From Polynucleobacter sp. 78F-HAINBA (GTDB taxonomy: Bacteria; Pseudomonadota; Gammaproteobacteria; Burkholderiales; Burkholderiaceae), in the NCBI RefSeq assembly GCF_018882325.1, contig NZ_JACVOQ010000001.1, positions 248,001-312,000 of the forward strand: DNA of 64,000 bases, in the 5' to 3' direction. Position numbers and translations under genes: made by a program. Shown one piece after another: positions 43,441-52,890 of this stretch (position 1 is its first letter; every line of letters begins with the position of its first letter). Below the pieces are notes generated by a model. The model made no database searches. It worked only from the letters and a program-made list of their open reading frames with translations, and was not told the DNA's origin.

Positions 43441-44310
43441 TCACAATACACCAACAGATGCGCTTTTTAGCATTAACACCATCTGGCGCGCTAAGGCTAT
43501 CAGCAATCCTAAAAAGAGCCCACCCAATAGTCCGGCCGCCAAAGCCATGCGTTTTTTTGGCGCAATGGGTGTGTCGCTGGCGTAGATGGGGGCGACCATC
43601 CGGGTGGCCCGATTTTGATTGCTGGTTACGACATTTTTTAAGGCCGTGATCTCGTCTAATAAGTAGCGGATCTCATCGCGCGTTGATAGGTAACTTGCGC
43701 TCATCGCAGCGCCTGACTTGTCAGACCTAGCGACTAGGTCCTTTGCTTTTTGGAGACGCTCTTGATCATCTGCTAACTTGATTTTGGCTTCCTCAATATA
43801 AGGAGCCACAATTTGGGCCTGAGTGGTTTTAATCAACTCAAACACCCCTAGCGCACACTCCTGGGCTGCTTGCGGTGTTAGGCCAAAAGTCTTGAGCTCG
43901 ACCACGCTCGCCACCCCCTTGGCAGGTGTCAACTTAATCGACTTACTAAGAGATACGGTGGCATTTGCCTGGCCTTGCAATCCGCAGGCCGCTATTACCT
44001 CTGGTGTATAACTGGTTGGGGAAGACAGGCGCGATATCAAGAGGGCTGGCTCCTCGATATTGATTCCCGGGGGATTGATGTTGTTGTTTGTAGCACCAAT
44101 TTGCGCCATGGCGATTTGGACGCTCGCCTCATATTGCTTGGAGGTCATCGCTAGGTATGCAATAGACAGGGCTATTCCGGCAAGCCCGAAGATCGCAATC
44201 GCTTTGTAGGCACTTTTGAGAAAGCGCAGGATGTCGATGAGGGAGATATCATTATCATCGCGGCCATTAGGCGAAGAGTGAACTCCACTAGATCTGTCTT
44301 GCTGGCTCAT
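43441..44310 (-). CDS. wzz: Wzz-type chain length determinant
   Basis: A 289-residue inner-membrane protein. It has an N-terminal cytoplasmic start, a first helix (AIAIFGLAGIALSIAYLAM), a long periplasmic domain with coiled-coil-like KIKLADDQERLQKAKDLVARSD, and a second helix with the Pro-rich APIYASDTPIAPKKRMALAAGLLGGLFLGLLIAL. Wzz controls how many repeats the Wzy polymerase adds. It supports a Wzx/Wzy-type pathway with the EpsG-like protein; no flippase gene was recognised. Confidence 0.85.
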   Translation of the reverse strand: MSQQDRSSGVHSSPNGRDDNDISLIDILRFLKSAYKAIAIFGLAGIALSIAYLAMTSKQYEASVQIAMAQIGATNNNINPPGINIEEPALLISRLSSPTSYTPEVIAACGLQGQANATVSLSKSIKLTPAKGVASVVELKTFGLTPQAAQECALGVFELIKTTQAQIVAPYIEEAKIKLADDQERLQKAKDLVARSDKSGAAMSASYLSTRDEIRYLLDEITALKNVVTSNQNRATRMVAPIYASDTPIAPKKRMALAAGLLGGLFLGLLIALARQMVLMLKSASVGVL

Positions 44311-44774
44311 GCAGTATCTTTTCGAAGATAAATTCGATAATTAATTATATTGAATTTTGAGTTAATTGAGACCTATTATCTCATTATAAAATTCACAGGT
44401 ATTAATTACCTGCAACTACTTATTGGATACTTGATGATCCACCCAATCATCAGCTGCTTTTTTTTGAGCGCCCCAAGACCTATGGGCTAGATTAAAATCA
44501 AAAGCTAGCCAGAAATGCGCTTGTGAACCTAGATTTGGGTTGGTTTTTAGTGATTCGCCCTTTTATCAATGGTAGGGGATTAAATAAGATTCCAAAGATG
44601 CAGCCATAGGGTAGTGATATTGACCCCATCGTCGTTCCTTTGATGAAATTTTTTTGAACCAGTCATCTTATTTCGGCCAAATACCCAAAATACCCCTTTG
44701 AGCGCTAATCACCACCCATTATTCAACCCGGAAAGGATAAAATAACACCCACAGCTAATGATGGAAATAATTCT
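44311..44774. other. Divergent promoter region between wzz and rfbF
   Basis: These 464 bases separate the two polysaccharide operons. They include a small hairpin (CAGGTA-TTAAT-TACCTG near 44396), a minus-strand remnant frame (44416-44557) and an AT-rich stretch with a GGAAAGGATAA element before rfbF. No JUMPstart or ops sequence was found. Confidence 0.5.
44416..44557 (-). pseudogene. Remnant open frame without start
   Basis: About 46 codons, bounded by stops, read GESLKTNPNLGSQAHFWLAF, DFNLAHRSWGAQKKAADDWV and a polar end. The Trp-rich, amphipathic texture looks like real protein, perhaps the end of a polysaccharide gene, but no family was recognised and no start is visible. Confidence 0.25.
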
Positions 44775-45545
44775 ATGAAAGCAGTTCTTTTGGCCGGTGG
44801 TCTAGGCACCCGAATTTCCGAAGAAACCAACCTGCGCCCCAAGCCAATGATTGAAATTGGTGGAAAACCAATTCTTTGGCACATCATGAAAATGTATTCC
44901 AGCCATGGAGTTAATGATTTTATTGTCTGCTGCGGCTACAAGGGTTATCTCATCAAAGAATATTTTGCGAACTACTTTTTACATATGTCGGACGTAACCT
45001 TTGATATGCAAAAAAATAGCATGGAAGTTCACCAACGATTCGCCGAACCCTGGAAGGTAACCCTAGTAGATACAGGTGAAGATACGATGACAGGCGGCCG
45101 ATTGAAGCGGGTGGCTCAATACGTTAAAGGTGAAGAGGCTTTTTGCTTTACGTACGGCGATGGTGTTTCTGATATTGACATTGGAGCCTCCATTGAGTTT
45201 CATCGCAAGCAAGCAGTGCCAGCTACGTTGGCCGCAGTCTATCCGCCAGGTCGATTTGGGGCTCTTGATATTGCGGATCACAAGGTCACTACGTTTAAAG
45301 AAAAGCCTAAGGGTGATGGCGGCATGATTAATGGGGGATTCTTTGTTTTATCCCCTAGCGTCATTACCCTGATAAAAGATGATTCAACTGTCTGGGAGCA
45401 AGGACCTCTTGAGTCTTTGGCTCGCGATCATCAGATTGCCGCTTTTGAGCACACAGGTTTTTGGCAACCAATGGATACGCTACGCGATAAAAATCACCTC
45501 GAAGAGCTTTGGGCCACAGGCAATGCTCCCTGGAAATCTTGGTAA
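44775..45545 (+). CDS. rfbF: Glucose-1-phosphate cytidylyltransferase
   Basis: The 256-residue enzyme makes CDP-glucose from CTP and glucose-1-phosphate. It has the nucleotidyltransferase start [38 protein letters not shown], then [13 protein letters not shown] with the metal Asp, and [19 protein letters not shown]. It is the first gene of a plus-strand operon for a CDP-linked dideoxy sugar, and its TAA overlaps the rfbG ATG. Confidence 0.95.
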   Translation: MKAVLLAGGLGTRISEETNLRPKPMIEIGGKPILWHIMKMYSSHGVNDFIVCCGYKGYLIKEYFANYFLHMSDVTFDMQKNSMEVHQRFAEPWKVTLVDTGEDTMTGGRLKRVAQYVKGEEAFCFTYGDGVSDIDIGASIEFHRKQAVPATLAAVYPPGRFGALDIADHKVTTFKEKPKGDGGMINGGFFVLSPSVITLIKDDSTVWEQGPLESLARDHQIAAFEHTGFWQPMDTLRDKNHLEELWATGNAPWKSW

Positions 45546-46624
45546 TGCAACCCGCTCAGGTTGACCCCGTTTTTTGGAAAGACAAAAAAGTCTTTCTAAC
45601 CGGGCATACTGGATTTAAAGGTAGCTGGTTATCGCTTTGGCTTACATCAATGGGAGCCAAGGTAACGGGCTACGCATTAGCACCCAATACAACACCAAAT
45701 TTGTTTGATGTATTGGCTATTGGCTCTCTGATTGAGAAATCCTATATCTCCGATATTCGTGATTTAGCTACTCTGCAAAAAGCCATGTTTGAGGCAAAGC
45801 CTGATGTCGTAATTCATATGGCAGCCCAGCCCTTAGTACGTTATTCCTATGCCAATCCAGTAGAGACGTACGCAACCAACGTCATGGGCACCGTGCATGT
45901 ACTTGAGAGTACGCGTGCAATTGATACAGTTCGTGCCACTGTGGTTGTGACTACCGATAAATGTTACGAGAATAAGGAGTGGATTTGGGGTTATCGAGAA
46001 AATGAACCCATGGGTGGTTATGACCCCTACAGCAACAGCAAGGGCTGCGCAGAATTAGTAACTTCCGCTTACCGCCAGTCTTATTTCTCAGGCCCCAATT
46101 CAACCAATCAGATTGCCTCTGCTAGAGCGGGTAACGTTATTGGTGGTGGAGATTGGTCTGAAGATCGTTTGATTCCTGATGCGATCAAAGCGTTTGAGGC
46201 AAATAAACCATTGATGATTCGCAATCCTTTGGCAACGCGACCTTGGCAACATGTTTTAGAGCCCCTCTCGGGCTATCTCATTTTGGCTCAAGCGCTATAT
46301 GGGCAGGATTCGAAGTTTGCCTCCGGATGGAACTTTGGCCCACGCGATGAAGATAATCGTTCTGTGCAAGAGGTGGTCGAGCTTATTACTTCTGGATGGG
46401 GTGATTCCGCTCGTTGGGAAAAAGAGGGCTCCGAGCAGCCACATGAAGCAAAACTTTTAAAGCTGGATTGCTCAAAAGCGCATGGACAACTAGACTGGAT
46501 TCCCAAATGGAATCTAGAAGTAGCCACGCAAAAAATTGTTGAATGGCAAAAAGCCTTTCAAGCAAAAGTAAATATGCAAGAAGTTAGTCTTGCGCAAATT
46601 AATAACTATATGAATTCTAAATAA
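45545..46624 (+). CDS. rfbG: CDP-glucose 4,6-dehydratase
   Basis: The 359-residue short-chain dehydrogenase forms CDP-4-keto-6-deoxyglucose. It has the NAD-binding [78 protein letters not shown] (active-site Tyr/Lys) and [20 protein letters not shown]. The start is ATG 45545 in the TAATG overlap with rfbF; the longer frame from 45509 is not needed. Confidence 0.95.
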   Translation: MQPAQVDPVFWKDKKVFLTGHTGFKGSWLSLWLTSMGAKVTGYALAPNTTPNLFDVLAIGSLIEKSYISDIRDLATLQKAMFEAKPDVVIHMAAQPLVRYSYANPVETYATNVMGTVHVLESTRAIDTVRATVVVTTDKCYENKEWIWGYRENEPMGGYDPYSNSKGCAELVTSAYRQSYFSGPNSTNQIASARAGNVIGGGDWSEDRLIPDAIKAFEANKPLMIRNPLATRPWQHVLEPLSGYLILAQALYGQDSKFASGWNFGPRDEDNRSVQEVVELITSGWGDSARWEKEGSEQPHEAKLLKLDCSKAHGQLDWIPKWNLEVATQKIVEWQKAFQAKVNMQEVSLAQINNYMNSK

Positions 46625-46637
46625 CAAATACACAACA

Positions 46638-47981
46638 ATGAATACACACACTATCGACACTAGAAAACTAGAGCAGGATAAATTACGTAAGCAAATTGCT
46701 GCGCTGGTAGATCAATATGCTGCGATTGAGTTTTCTCCAAAGGCATTTGAGCCAGGGCAAACGGTTGTCCCTCCATCTGGAAAATTAATTGGCACAGAAG
46801 AACTAAAAAACATGGTGGATGCCTCTTTAGATGGCTGGCTTACTACCGGTCGTTTTAATGAGCAGTTTGAAAAGAAGTTGGCGGAATTTATTGGCGTTAA
46901 ACATGCCATTACAGTGAACTCAGGCTCATCTGCTAACTTAGTGGCTTTTTCTACATTAACCTCACCCAAGTTGGGCGATCGTGCGATCAAGCAAGGCGAT
47001 GAAGTGATTGGTGTAGCCGCCGGCTTCCCCACAACCGTAAATCCAATTATTCAATTTGGCGCTATTCCAGTATTTGTAGATGTGGATAAGCACACCCATA
47101 ACATTGCCGCCTCACAGATTGAGGCGGCAATTAGCCCTAAAACTAAAGCTATCATGCTGGCCCATTCGCTTGGCAACCCATTTAACCTAGACGTTGTAAC
47201 TGCCCTTTGCAAAAAGCACAATCTCTGGCTGGTAGAGGACTGCTGTGATGCGCTCGGCACAACTTATAAGGGTCAGATGGTGGGCACCTTTGGCGATATT
47301 GGAACGCTCAGTTTTTACCCAGCGCACCACATCACGATGGGTGAAGGTGGCGCTGTATTCACCAATAATTTTGAATTAAAACAAATTGCCGAGAGTTTTA
47401 GGGATTGGGGGCGTGACTGCTACTGCCCCCCTGGTAAAGACAATACATGCGGCAAACGATTTTGCTGGAAGCTAGGCAATTTGCCTAAAGGCTACGATCA
47501 TAAATATACCTATAGCCATTTGGGTTACAACCTCAAGATCAGCGATATGCAGGCGGCTTGTGCTTTGGCGCAATTAGAAAAAGCGCCAGCATTTATTCAA
47601 GCCCGTAAAGACAATTTTAAATTTTTGAAAGAGCGCCTTAGCACTTGTGAAGAATTTTTACAGCTTCCCGTGATTGAAGAGGGGGCAGATCCTTCTTGGT
47701 TTGGATTTCCGATTACAGTGAAAGAGGGTTCGCCCGTTTCAAGATTAGATCTAACTACTTATTTAGATCAAAATAAGATTGGTACAAGATTGTTGTTTGC
47801 CGGCAATTTGACAAGACAACCTTATATGGTGAATGCCCAATATCGCGTTAGCGGAGAATTAACCAACACAGACAACGTCATGAACAATACCTTCTGGATT
47901 GGTGTGCAACCCGCACTAACTAAAGAGATGTTGGAATTTGTTGTTGAAAAAATAGAATCCTATTTGGGCGTTAATTTTTAA
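46638..47981 (+). CDS. rfbH: CDP-6-deoxy-4-keto-glucose 3-dehydrase (E1)
   Basis: The 447-residue PMP-dependent enzyme removes the 3-hydroxyl to give the CDP-3,6-dideoxy sugar intermediate. As expected for E1, the PLP lysine of related aminotransferases is replaced by His ([18 protein letters not shown]). The 2Fe-2S cysteines are present in [22 protein letters not shown]. The partner reductase E3 (rfbI/ascD type) is not in the window. Gene order rfbF-rfbG-rfbH matches abequose, ascarylose and yersiniose loci. Confidence 0.95.
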   Translation: MNTHTIDTRKLEQDKLRKQIAALVDQYAAIEFSPKAFEPGQTVVPPSGKLIGTEELKNMVDASLDGWLTTGRFNEQFEKKLAEFIGVKHAITVNSGSSANLVAFSTLTSPKLGDRAIKQGDEVIGVAAGFPTTVNPIIQFGAIPVFVDVDKHTHNIAASQIEAAISPKTKAIMLAHSLGNPFNLDVVTALCKKHNLWLVEDCCDALGTTYKGQMVGTFGDIGTLSFYPAHHITMGEGGAVFTNNFELKQIAESFRDWGRDCYCPPGKDNTCGKRFCWKLGNLPKGYDHKYTYSHLGYNLKISDMQAACALAQLEKAPAFIQARKDNFKFLKERLSTCEEFLQLPVIEEGADPSWFGFPITVKEGSPVSRLDLTTYLDQNKIGTRLLFAGNLTRQPYMVNAQYRVSGELTNTDNVMNNTFWIGVQPALTKEMLEFVVEKIESYLGVNF

Positions 47982-47995
47982 TAGCCAACACAGAT

Positions 47996-48814
47996 ATGAG
48001 CCAGGAAAAAGCATTTGACCCTAAGGTATTGAGAAAGACCGTATTGGATATGGCCTATGCAGGCTCAACCGTACATATAGGTTGCGCCTTTTCTATTATT
48101 GAAATTTTGGCTGTTTTATACCGGAAATATTTGAAGTACCCTGAAAATAATCCGTTAAATGCGGGTCGTGACTATTTGGTTTTAAGTAAGGGCCATGGTG
48201 TGATGGCTCAGTATGCGTGTATGCGTGAACTGGGGTGGTTGCCAGAAGAGGCTTTTACTCAATACTTTTCGAATGGTAGCGATTTAAAAGGATTATCCGA
48301 TTCACGCATACCAGGTTTAGAGGTGACATCAGGATCATTAGGTCATGGGTTCTCAGTTGGGGTAGGACTGGCTCTTGGCGCAAAACTTCGCAATACAGCC
48401 CAGAAAACCTATGCTTTGGTGGGTGATGGTGAGATTAATGAGGGTCCAATATGGGAAGGCGCTTTATTTGCCTGTCATCATCAATTGCAAAATTTTATGG
48501 CCATCGTTGATGAGAACGGGTTTCAGGCTATGGGTGCTACCGACGAGATTCTCAACTTAGGATCTATTGAGGAAAAATTTGCTAGCTTTGGATTTGAGAG
48601 TATCACCGTTGATGGACATGATGAATCTGCTATTGATGGGGCTATTTCTGAACTTTGGGCCAGTCAATCCACCAGTCCAAAAGCATTGATTGCTAAAACC
48701 GTTAAGGGTAAAGGCGTTTCCTTTATGGAGAATGACAATATTTGGCATTACACCCGTTTGAGTGAAGATGCATATCGGCAAGCACTCTTGGAAGTAAATG
48801 GAGCCAATAAATGA
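47996..48814 (+). CDS. Transketolase-like subunit, N-terminal (ThDP-binding) half
   Basis: The 272-residue protein corresponds to the pyrophosphate-binding domain of transketolase: KGHGVMAQYACMRELG, SGSLGHGFSVGVGLALGAK, YALVGDGEINEGPIWEGALFA with the GDG-x(20+)-N metal motif (AIVDENGFQ), and a KTVKGKGVSFMEN end. The pyrimidine domain is on the next gene, overlapping by four bases. Split transketolases are common for special sugars. Placed after rfbH, this pair probably transfers a two-carbon unit onto a keto-dideoxy sugar rather than serving the pentose pathway. Confidence 0.85.
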   Translation: MSQEKAFDPKVLRKTVLDMAYAGSTVHIGCAFSIIEILAVLYRKYLKYPENNPLNAGRDYLVLSKGHGVMAQYACMRELGWLPEEAFTQYFSNGSDLKGLSDSRIPGLEVTSGSLGHGFSVGVGLALGAKLRNTAQKTYALVGDGEINEGPIWEGALFACHHQLQNFMAIVDENGFQAMGATDEILNLGSIEEKFASFGFESITVDGHDESAIDGAISELWASQSTSPKALIAKTVKGKGVSFMENDNIWHYTRLSEDAYRQALLEVNGANK

Positions 48815-49728
48815 GGGACGCATTTTCAAATACCTTGGTTGCCTTGGCTAAAGCAGATTCAAATATATTGTTATTAACTGGCGATCATGGTTACGCTCTC
48901 TTTGATGCATTTAGACGCGAATGCCCAAATCAGTACATCAACGCTGGAATTGCAGAGCAAAATATGGTGGGTATGGCGGCTGGATTAGCCCGAGCTGGAT
49001 TTAAACCTTTTGTATATGGCTTAGCCGCTTTTATACCTGTGCGCGTAATAGAGCAAATTAAGTTAGATGTAGCGCATGATAATTTACCAGTGGTATTCAT
49101 CGGGGATGGTGCTGGCTTTGTCTATAGCCACCTGGGAACTAGTCATCAGTCGACAGAGGATATTGCTTGCACCAGAGCCATTCCCAACCTGTCGGTATAC
49201 TCGCCGGCCGATGCTCATGAATTAATTACTTGCATGACATCAGCCTACCAGTCCAATTCTGCTGTGTACATTCGGATAGGGAAATCAGATCGAGGTGAGG
49301 TGCACGCTACACCACTATCGCCCAACACAGGAGATTTATTAGCAATCAAACAAATACCTCATTCAACATTAGCCTTCATTGCGACAGGGTCGCTGAGTTC
49401 GACCGCATTGGCCTTGACTAATGCCCAATATTCCGGCGCCTCCATGTGGAGTGCCCCATTCATTAAGCCCATTAACGCGAATCAGGTTATTGAAATTTGC
49501 AAACAACATCGGCAAATCATTACCCTGGAAGAGCACTCCGTATTGGGTGGTCTTGGCTCAACTATTGCAGAAATCAGTAGCGAGCATAGCCCAAGCCATA
49601 TTTTAAGAATTGGGGTGGAGGATCGTTTTTCTACCCACTGCGGCTCATATGAGTACCTGCTAAAAGAGCATGGTTTAGATGAAAGCGCAATTGCTGAAAA
49701 AATTAATCGCTTTCTGAGTCAAAAATAA
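48811..49728 (+). CDS. Transketolase-like subunit, C-terminal (pyrimidine-binding) half
   Basis: The 305-residue protein carries the second transketolase half: LLLTGDHGYALFDAFRRECPNQYINAGIAEQNMVGMAAGLARAG with the catalytic Glu in G-I-A-E-Q, VYSHLGTSHQSTEDIACTRAIPNLSVYSPADA, and the C-terminal domain (LEEHSVLGGLGSTIAEI). It must pair with the preceding subunit to form the ThDP site. Its start overlaps the previous gene (ATGA), and its last base is the first base of the next start. Confidence 0.85.
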   Translation: MRDAFSNTLVALAKADSNILLLTGDHGYALFDAFRRECPNQYINAGIAEQNMVGMAAGLARAGFKPFVYGLAAFIPVRVIEQIKLDVAHDNLPVVFIGDGAGFVYSHLGTSHQSTEDIACTRAIPNLSVYSPADAHELITCMTSAYQSNSAVYIRIGKSDRGEVHATPLSPNTGDLLAIKQIPHSTLAFIATGSLSSTALALTNAQYSGASMWSAPFIKPINANQVIEICKQHRQIITLEEHSVLGGLGSTIAEISSEHSPSHILRIGVEDRFSTHCGSYEYLLKEHGLDESAIAEKINRFLSQK

Positions 49729-50669
49729 TGATGCTCATCGCTATTTTAGGCGCTACTAGCGAAATCGCAAAAGATGTTATTAGCTTCTTGGGTAGATACC
49801 TACAATACGAATTATGCCTATTCTCTCGTCGCCCCGAGCATACCTCTCAATGGGCTTCCAGTCTAAATTTACCGACGCAACTTCAATCTCTAGCGCTAGA
49901 TGAATTCAATCACTCCCGCCATTTTGATGTAATCATTAATTTCATTGGGGCTGGCAATCCTCAGCGGATCGAACAGATTGGTGATGAGATTTTGAATGTC
50001 ACACAGCACTATGACAATATGGTCATCAACTATCTGGAGCATTTCCCAAAATGCCGATACATTTTTCTGAGTAGTGGCTCGATCTTCGGTCCAGACTTTA
50101 AATTGCCCGTCGATAACCAATCACGCGCAAATCTTCAAAATAACATGCTATCGCCATCGAACTGGTACTCAAAAGCTAAACTGGCAGCAGAATGCGGGCA
50201 TCGCTCACACAATCATTTATCCATAGTAGATGTCAGGGTTTTTAATTACTTTAGCCGCAGTCAAAATCTATCTTCTAATTACTTAATTACCGATATTGCA
50301 AGGGCCATTAAAAATCGACAAGTTTTACTAACAAATGAAAATAATATAGTACGTGACTATATTCACCCAAAAGACTTTTGCAATCTATTGATCACAGTAT
50401 TGAGCTCAGCCCCATTCAATATAGCCCTTGATTGCTATAGCCAATCACCTGTTGATAAGTTCACTTTGCTGGATGCGCTACACGAGCAATTTAATCTTCA
50501 GTTTGAGTTTACAAAATTGGGCATAAATCAGAATCTAACCGGCAATAAGAGTAATTACTACTCGCTGAATAAGACGGCAGCCAGTCTTGGCTTCGTACCA
50601 CAGTACTCATCCTTAAACGGCATCATGACAGAAATGCATGCCATCATGTCTGGCTTAACTCACTTTTAG
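49728..50669 (+). CDS. NAD-dependent epimerase/dehydratase family protein
   Basis: The 313-residue short-chain dehydrogenase has a degraded-looking nucleotide loop (LIAILGATSEIAKDVISFL), VIINFIGAGNPQRI, the SSGSIFGPDFKLPVDN stretch and SNWYSKAKLAAECG with the catalytic Tyr-x3-Lys. As the last gene of the CDP-sugar operon it probably reduces the keto group after the transketolase step. The 3' end overlaps the convergent fucosyltransferase gene by 15 bases. Confidence 0.75.
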   Translation: MMLIAILGATSEIAKDVISFLGRYLQYELCLFSRRPEHTSQWASSLNLPTQLQSLALDEFNHSRHFDVIINFIGAGNPQRIEQIGDEILNVTQHYDNMVINYLEHFPKCRYIFLSSGSIFGPDFKLPVDNQSRANLQNNMLSPSNWYSKAKLAAECGHRSHNHLSIVDVRVFNYFSRSQNLSSNYLITDIARAIKNRQVLLTNENNIVRDYIHPKDFCNLLITVLSSAPFNIALDCYSQSPVDKFTLLDALHEQFNLQFEFTKLGINQNLTGNKSNYYSLNKTAASLGFVPQYSSLNGIMTEMHAIMSGLTHF

Positions 50670-51671
50670 ATCAGATTTAATCTGATGGACGATAGCCCTA
50701 ACATAATGATCTGCATCAAACAATTGCATCCGCTCACTCTGCAGAAATTTAGCAATTGCATCTTGATATGACTGATATTGAATGGAATCAATCTTCTTAA
50801 GAAATGCATGCAATGACTCCATGCTGTCGAATGCCCTGCGGTCAATGAAGCACTCTTTAGGAATGTAACTGGCTATGTTATTTGCACCCCAATATATGGG
50901 AACGCAACCCGCCATCATGGAATCAAATATTTTCTCAGTAATATAATTGGGTAAATTTTTTACATTTTCATAGCAAAATGAAAATTTAGCATTCAAAAGT
51001 ACATCGTCTTTATTAGCTATGGGACCCACAAAGCTTGGAAATGGGCGACAACCAAACGCTTGTGAGCGCAATCTATTAACGCGTCGAAATAGCTTTTCTG
51101 AGGGAGTAAATGCAGGGCTGGGCTTATCCCATCCCAAACCATAAAGCTCGAAATCAGTTGGGTAATGAGACTCATACCAGCGAATTACACGCAGTCGCTC
51201 TTCATATAAATCATATTCACTAGAAGACTTAAAACGCTTATTTGCATTAATGAGACAAGAAAAAATTTGGCGATTCGCAAAAGTGGGGAAGGTTTGTTTT
51301 CGAACTTGATTGGGGACCATCAAAACAGTAGCGCTGGGCAACTTACCGATTTCTTCATTCCAAGTAAATACATGCTCGAATTGAAGGCAATATTCTTTAT
51401 TAGCATTTAATGTATTGATAAGGGGATTTTCTAAGGCCAATAAATATTTGTTTACCTTCTTTTCGCTTAGAGCTTGACCTTCCAAATACAGCTCGAACTC
51501 AATATCATGACAAACCCCTCTATCTGCGGTGTTAATTTCTATACCAACGACCTCAAACTCCGCCCTTAACCGCCTCATTAAATAGGTGGGATTGTATAAA
51601 TGAGTGGGATCAGTTTCTCTAAAAAGGGAGTTATCCCTATGTCCCACAGCAAAAATATTAGCGTATCGCAT
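50655..51671 (-). CDS. Fucosyltransferase-like glycosyltransferase, family 10
   Basis: A 338-residue enzyme whose C-terminal half shows the family 10 hallmark: AKFSFCYENVKNLPNYITEKIFDSMMAGCVPIYWGANNIASYIP, followed by CFIDRRAFDSM. These enzymes move L-fucose from GDP-fucose in alpha-1,3/1,4 linkage. GDP-fucose synthesis genes are 4 kb away, supporting the call. ATG 51671, with GGATGGG before it, is preferred over 51680. It overlaps its upstream neighbour by 14 bases. Confidence 0.8.
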   Translation of the reverse strand: MRYANIFAVGHRDNSLFRETDPTHLYNPTYLMRRLRAEFEVVGIEINTADRGVCHDIEFELYLEGQALSEKKVNKYLLALENPLINTLNANKEYCLQFEHVFTWNEEIGKLPSATVLMVPNQVRKQTFPTFANRQIFSCLINANKRFKSSSEYDLYEERLRVIRWYESHYPTDFELYGLGWDKPSPAFTPSEKLFRRVNRLRSQAFGCRPFPSFVGPIANKDDVLLNAKFSFCYENVKNLPNYITEKIFDSMMAGCVPIYWGANNIASYIPKECFIDRRAFDSMESLHAFLKKIDSIQYQSYQDAIAKFLQSERMQLFDADHYVRAIVHQIKSDLKVS

Positions 51672-52608
51672 TGAACCCATCCAAAGTCTTCATAATGAAT
51701 AACTCAGTCTTCACTTTGCACTTAGCCACCAAAGCGATTAGATTATAAAAAGAGGTGTGTGCACGATAAAAGGGGTCGGCCATATACCGACGTAATATTT
51801 CAAACCGCCTAGAGTCAATCACCAACCTATCTGAAGGTAGCAATTTTTTATATAAAAATTGGCGGTACAAAGTTACTAGCAAAGTATGATTTGGTAACTT
51901 ATGTTGCTTTAAATAAGCTAAAAATCGTAATCGATCTTGTCTTGACTCAAAATTACTATCATTTCCTTCATGCAGTTGATAAATGCCCATGATGGCATTG
52001 ATCCACATCATTTGACCTGTATTAGCCAGGTCTAAAAGCCATGCAACATCACTATATTTACCCATTTGAACTGAGAAACGAGTGCTACCTATTGCTGCCT
52101 TGTTATAGATATAAAAGGGGAAAGGTGCAATCCCAAGCTTATGCCTACCAAAATATTGCCAAGCTAAGACATGGGGTGTAATTGGCCCAAAATACCGTCT
52201 ACTATTAATGAAAGAGGAGTGCTCAATTCCGTTTAAGTGCCGAACCCTGGCATTGCAGCCAAAAGCAATCGCATTAGGAAAGGCTTTTTTAGCCCCCCAG
52301 AAATCAGATACATAATTAGGTAGTACCAGATCATCATCATGAAGAAGTGAAAAATATTGACTATTCACTTCAGAGATACATAAATTAAAATGGTCAAAAG
52401 CAGAAAGGCATTGGCTATTATTCCGATAGACATAAGTCAAAGAAGATCCAAAACTCCCCAACAAAACTGAAAGCCCATCATTACTTGAATTATCAGAAAC
52501 GATTAGCCTGAATCGCTGGTCAGATTGAGCCAGAATTGACCTGACAGCCTCAATAGCCTGTAGAGGACGATTGTGCGTAAGGAGGAATATTTCCAAAACA
52601 TTAGGCAT
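51658..52608 (-). CDS. Family 2 glycosyltransferase
   Basis: The 316-residue protein starts LEIFLLTHNRPLQAIEAVRSILAQ, then LIVSDNSSNDGL, and the D-x-D-like YFSLLHDDDLVLPNYV metal motif. The remainder is helical and basic. It would add one sugar of the repeat unit; the donor is unknown. It is the first gene of a two-gene minus-strand operon with the family 10 enzyme, divergent from the next transferase across 282 bases. Confidence 0.8.
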   Translation of the reverse strand: MPNVLEIFLLTHNRPLQAIEAVRSILAQSDQRFRLIVSDNSSNDGLSVLLGSFGSSLTYVYRNNSQCLSAFDHFNLCISEVNSQYFSLLHDDDLVLPNYVSDFWGAKKAFPNAIAFGCNARVRHLNGIEHSSFINSRRYFGPITPHVLAWQYFGRHKLGIAPFPFYIYNKAAIGSTRFSVQMGKYSDVAWLLDLANTGQMMWINAIMGIYQLHEGNDSNFESRQDRLRFLAYLKQHKLPNHTLLVTLYRQFLYKKLLPSDRLVIDSRRFEILRRYMADPFYRAHTSFYNLIALVAKCKVKTELFIMKTLDGFNAIR

Positions 52609-52890
52609 GGAGGATAGTATGCACTGTTTTATCCTTAAGCGATTCCCCTACAGAACTCTGACTGCCAATTAACTTGGTGATGACCTTTCAGCAGACGTAA
52701 TATATTTTTCAAAAACTTGAATTTACAAGCACTGCCACAATAACAACTTGCAAATCGTCTAGGTATTTAATGGCACATAGAGCGCTAGAAAGGAACCTTC
52801 GAAGGCTTGATCTCAATGATAGTATGGTGACCTTAAATATTAAATTATGACCCCGTCTTTAAAATTAGCTTTAAAGAGGCAAATGAAAAT

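Noticed and set aside
43389-43649. Plus-strand frame opposite the end of wzz
   Set aside because: Antisense shadow of a well supported gene, with no ribosome binding site or domain.
44311-44774. JUMPstart/ops element before the CDP-sugar operon
   Set aside because: No GGCGGTAGC-type core was found in this interval.
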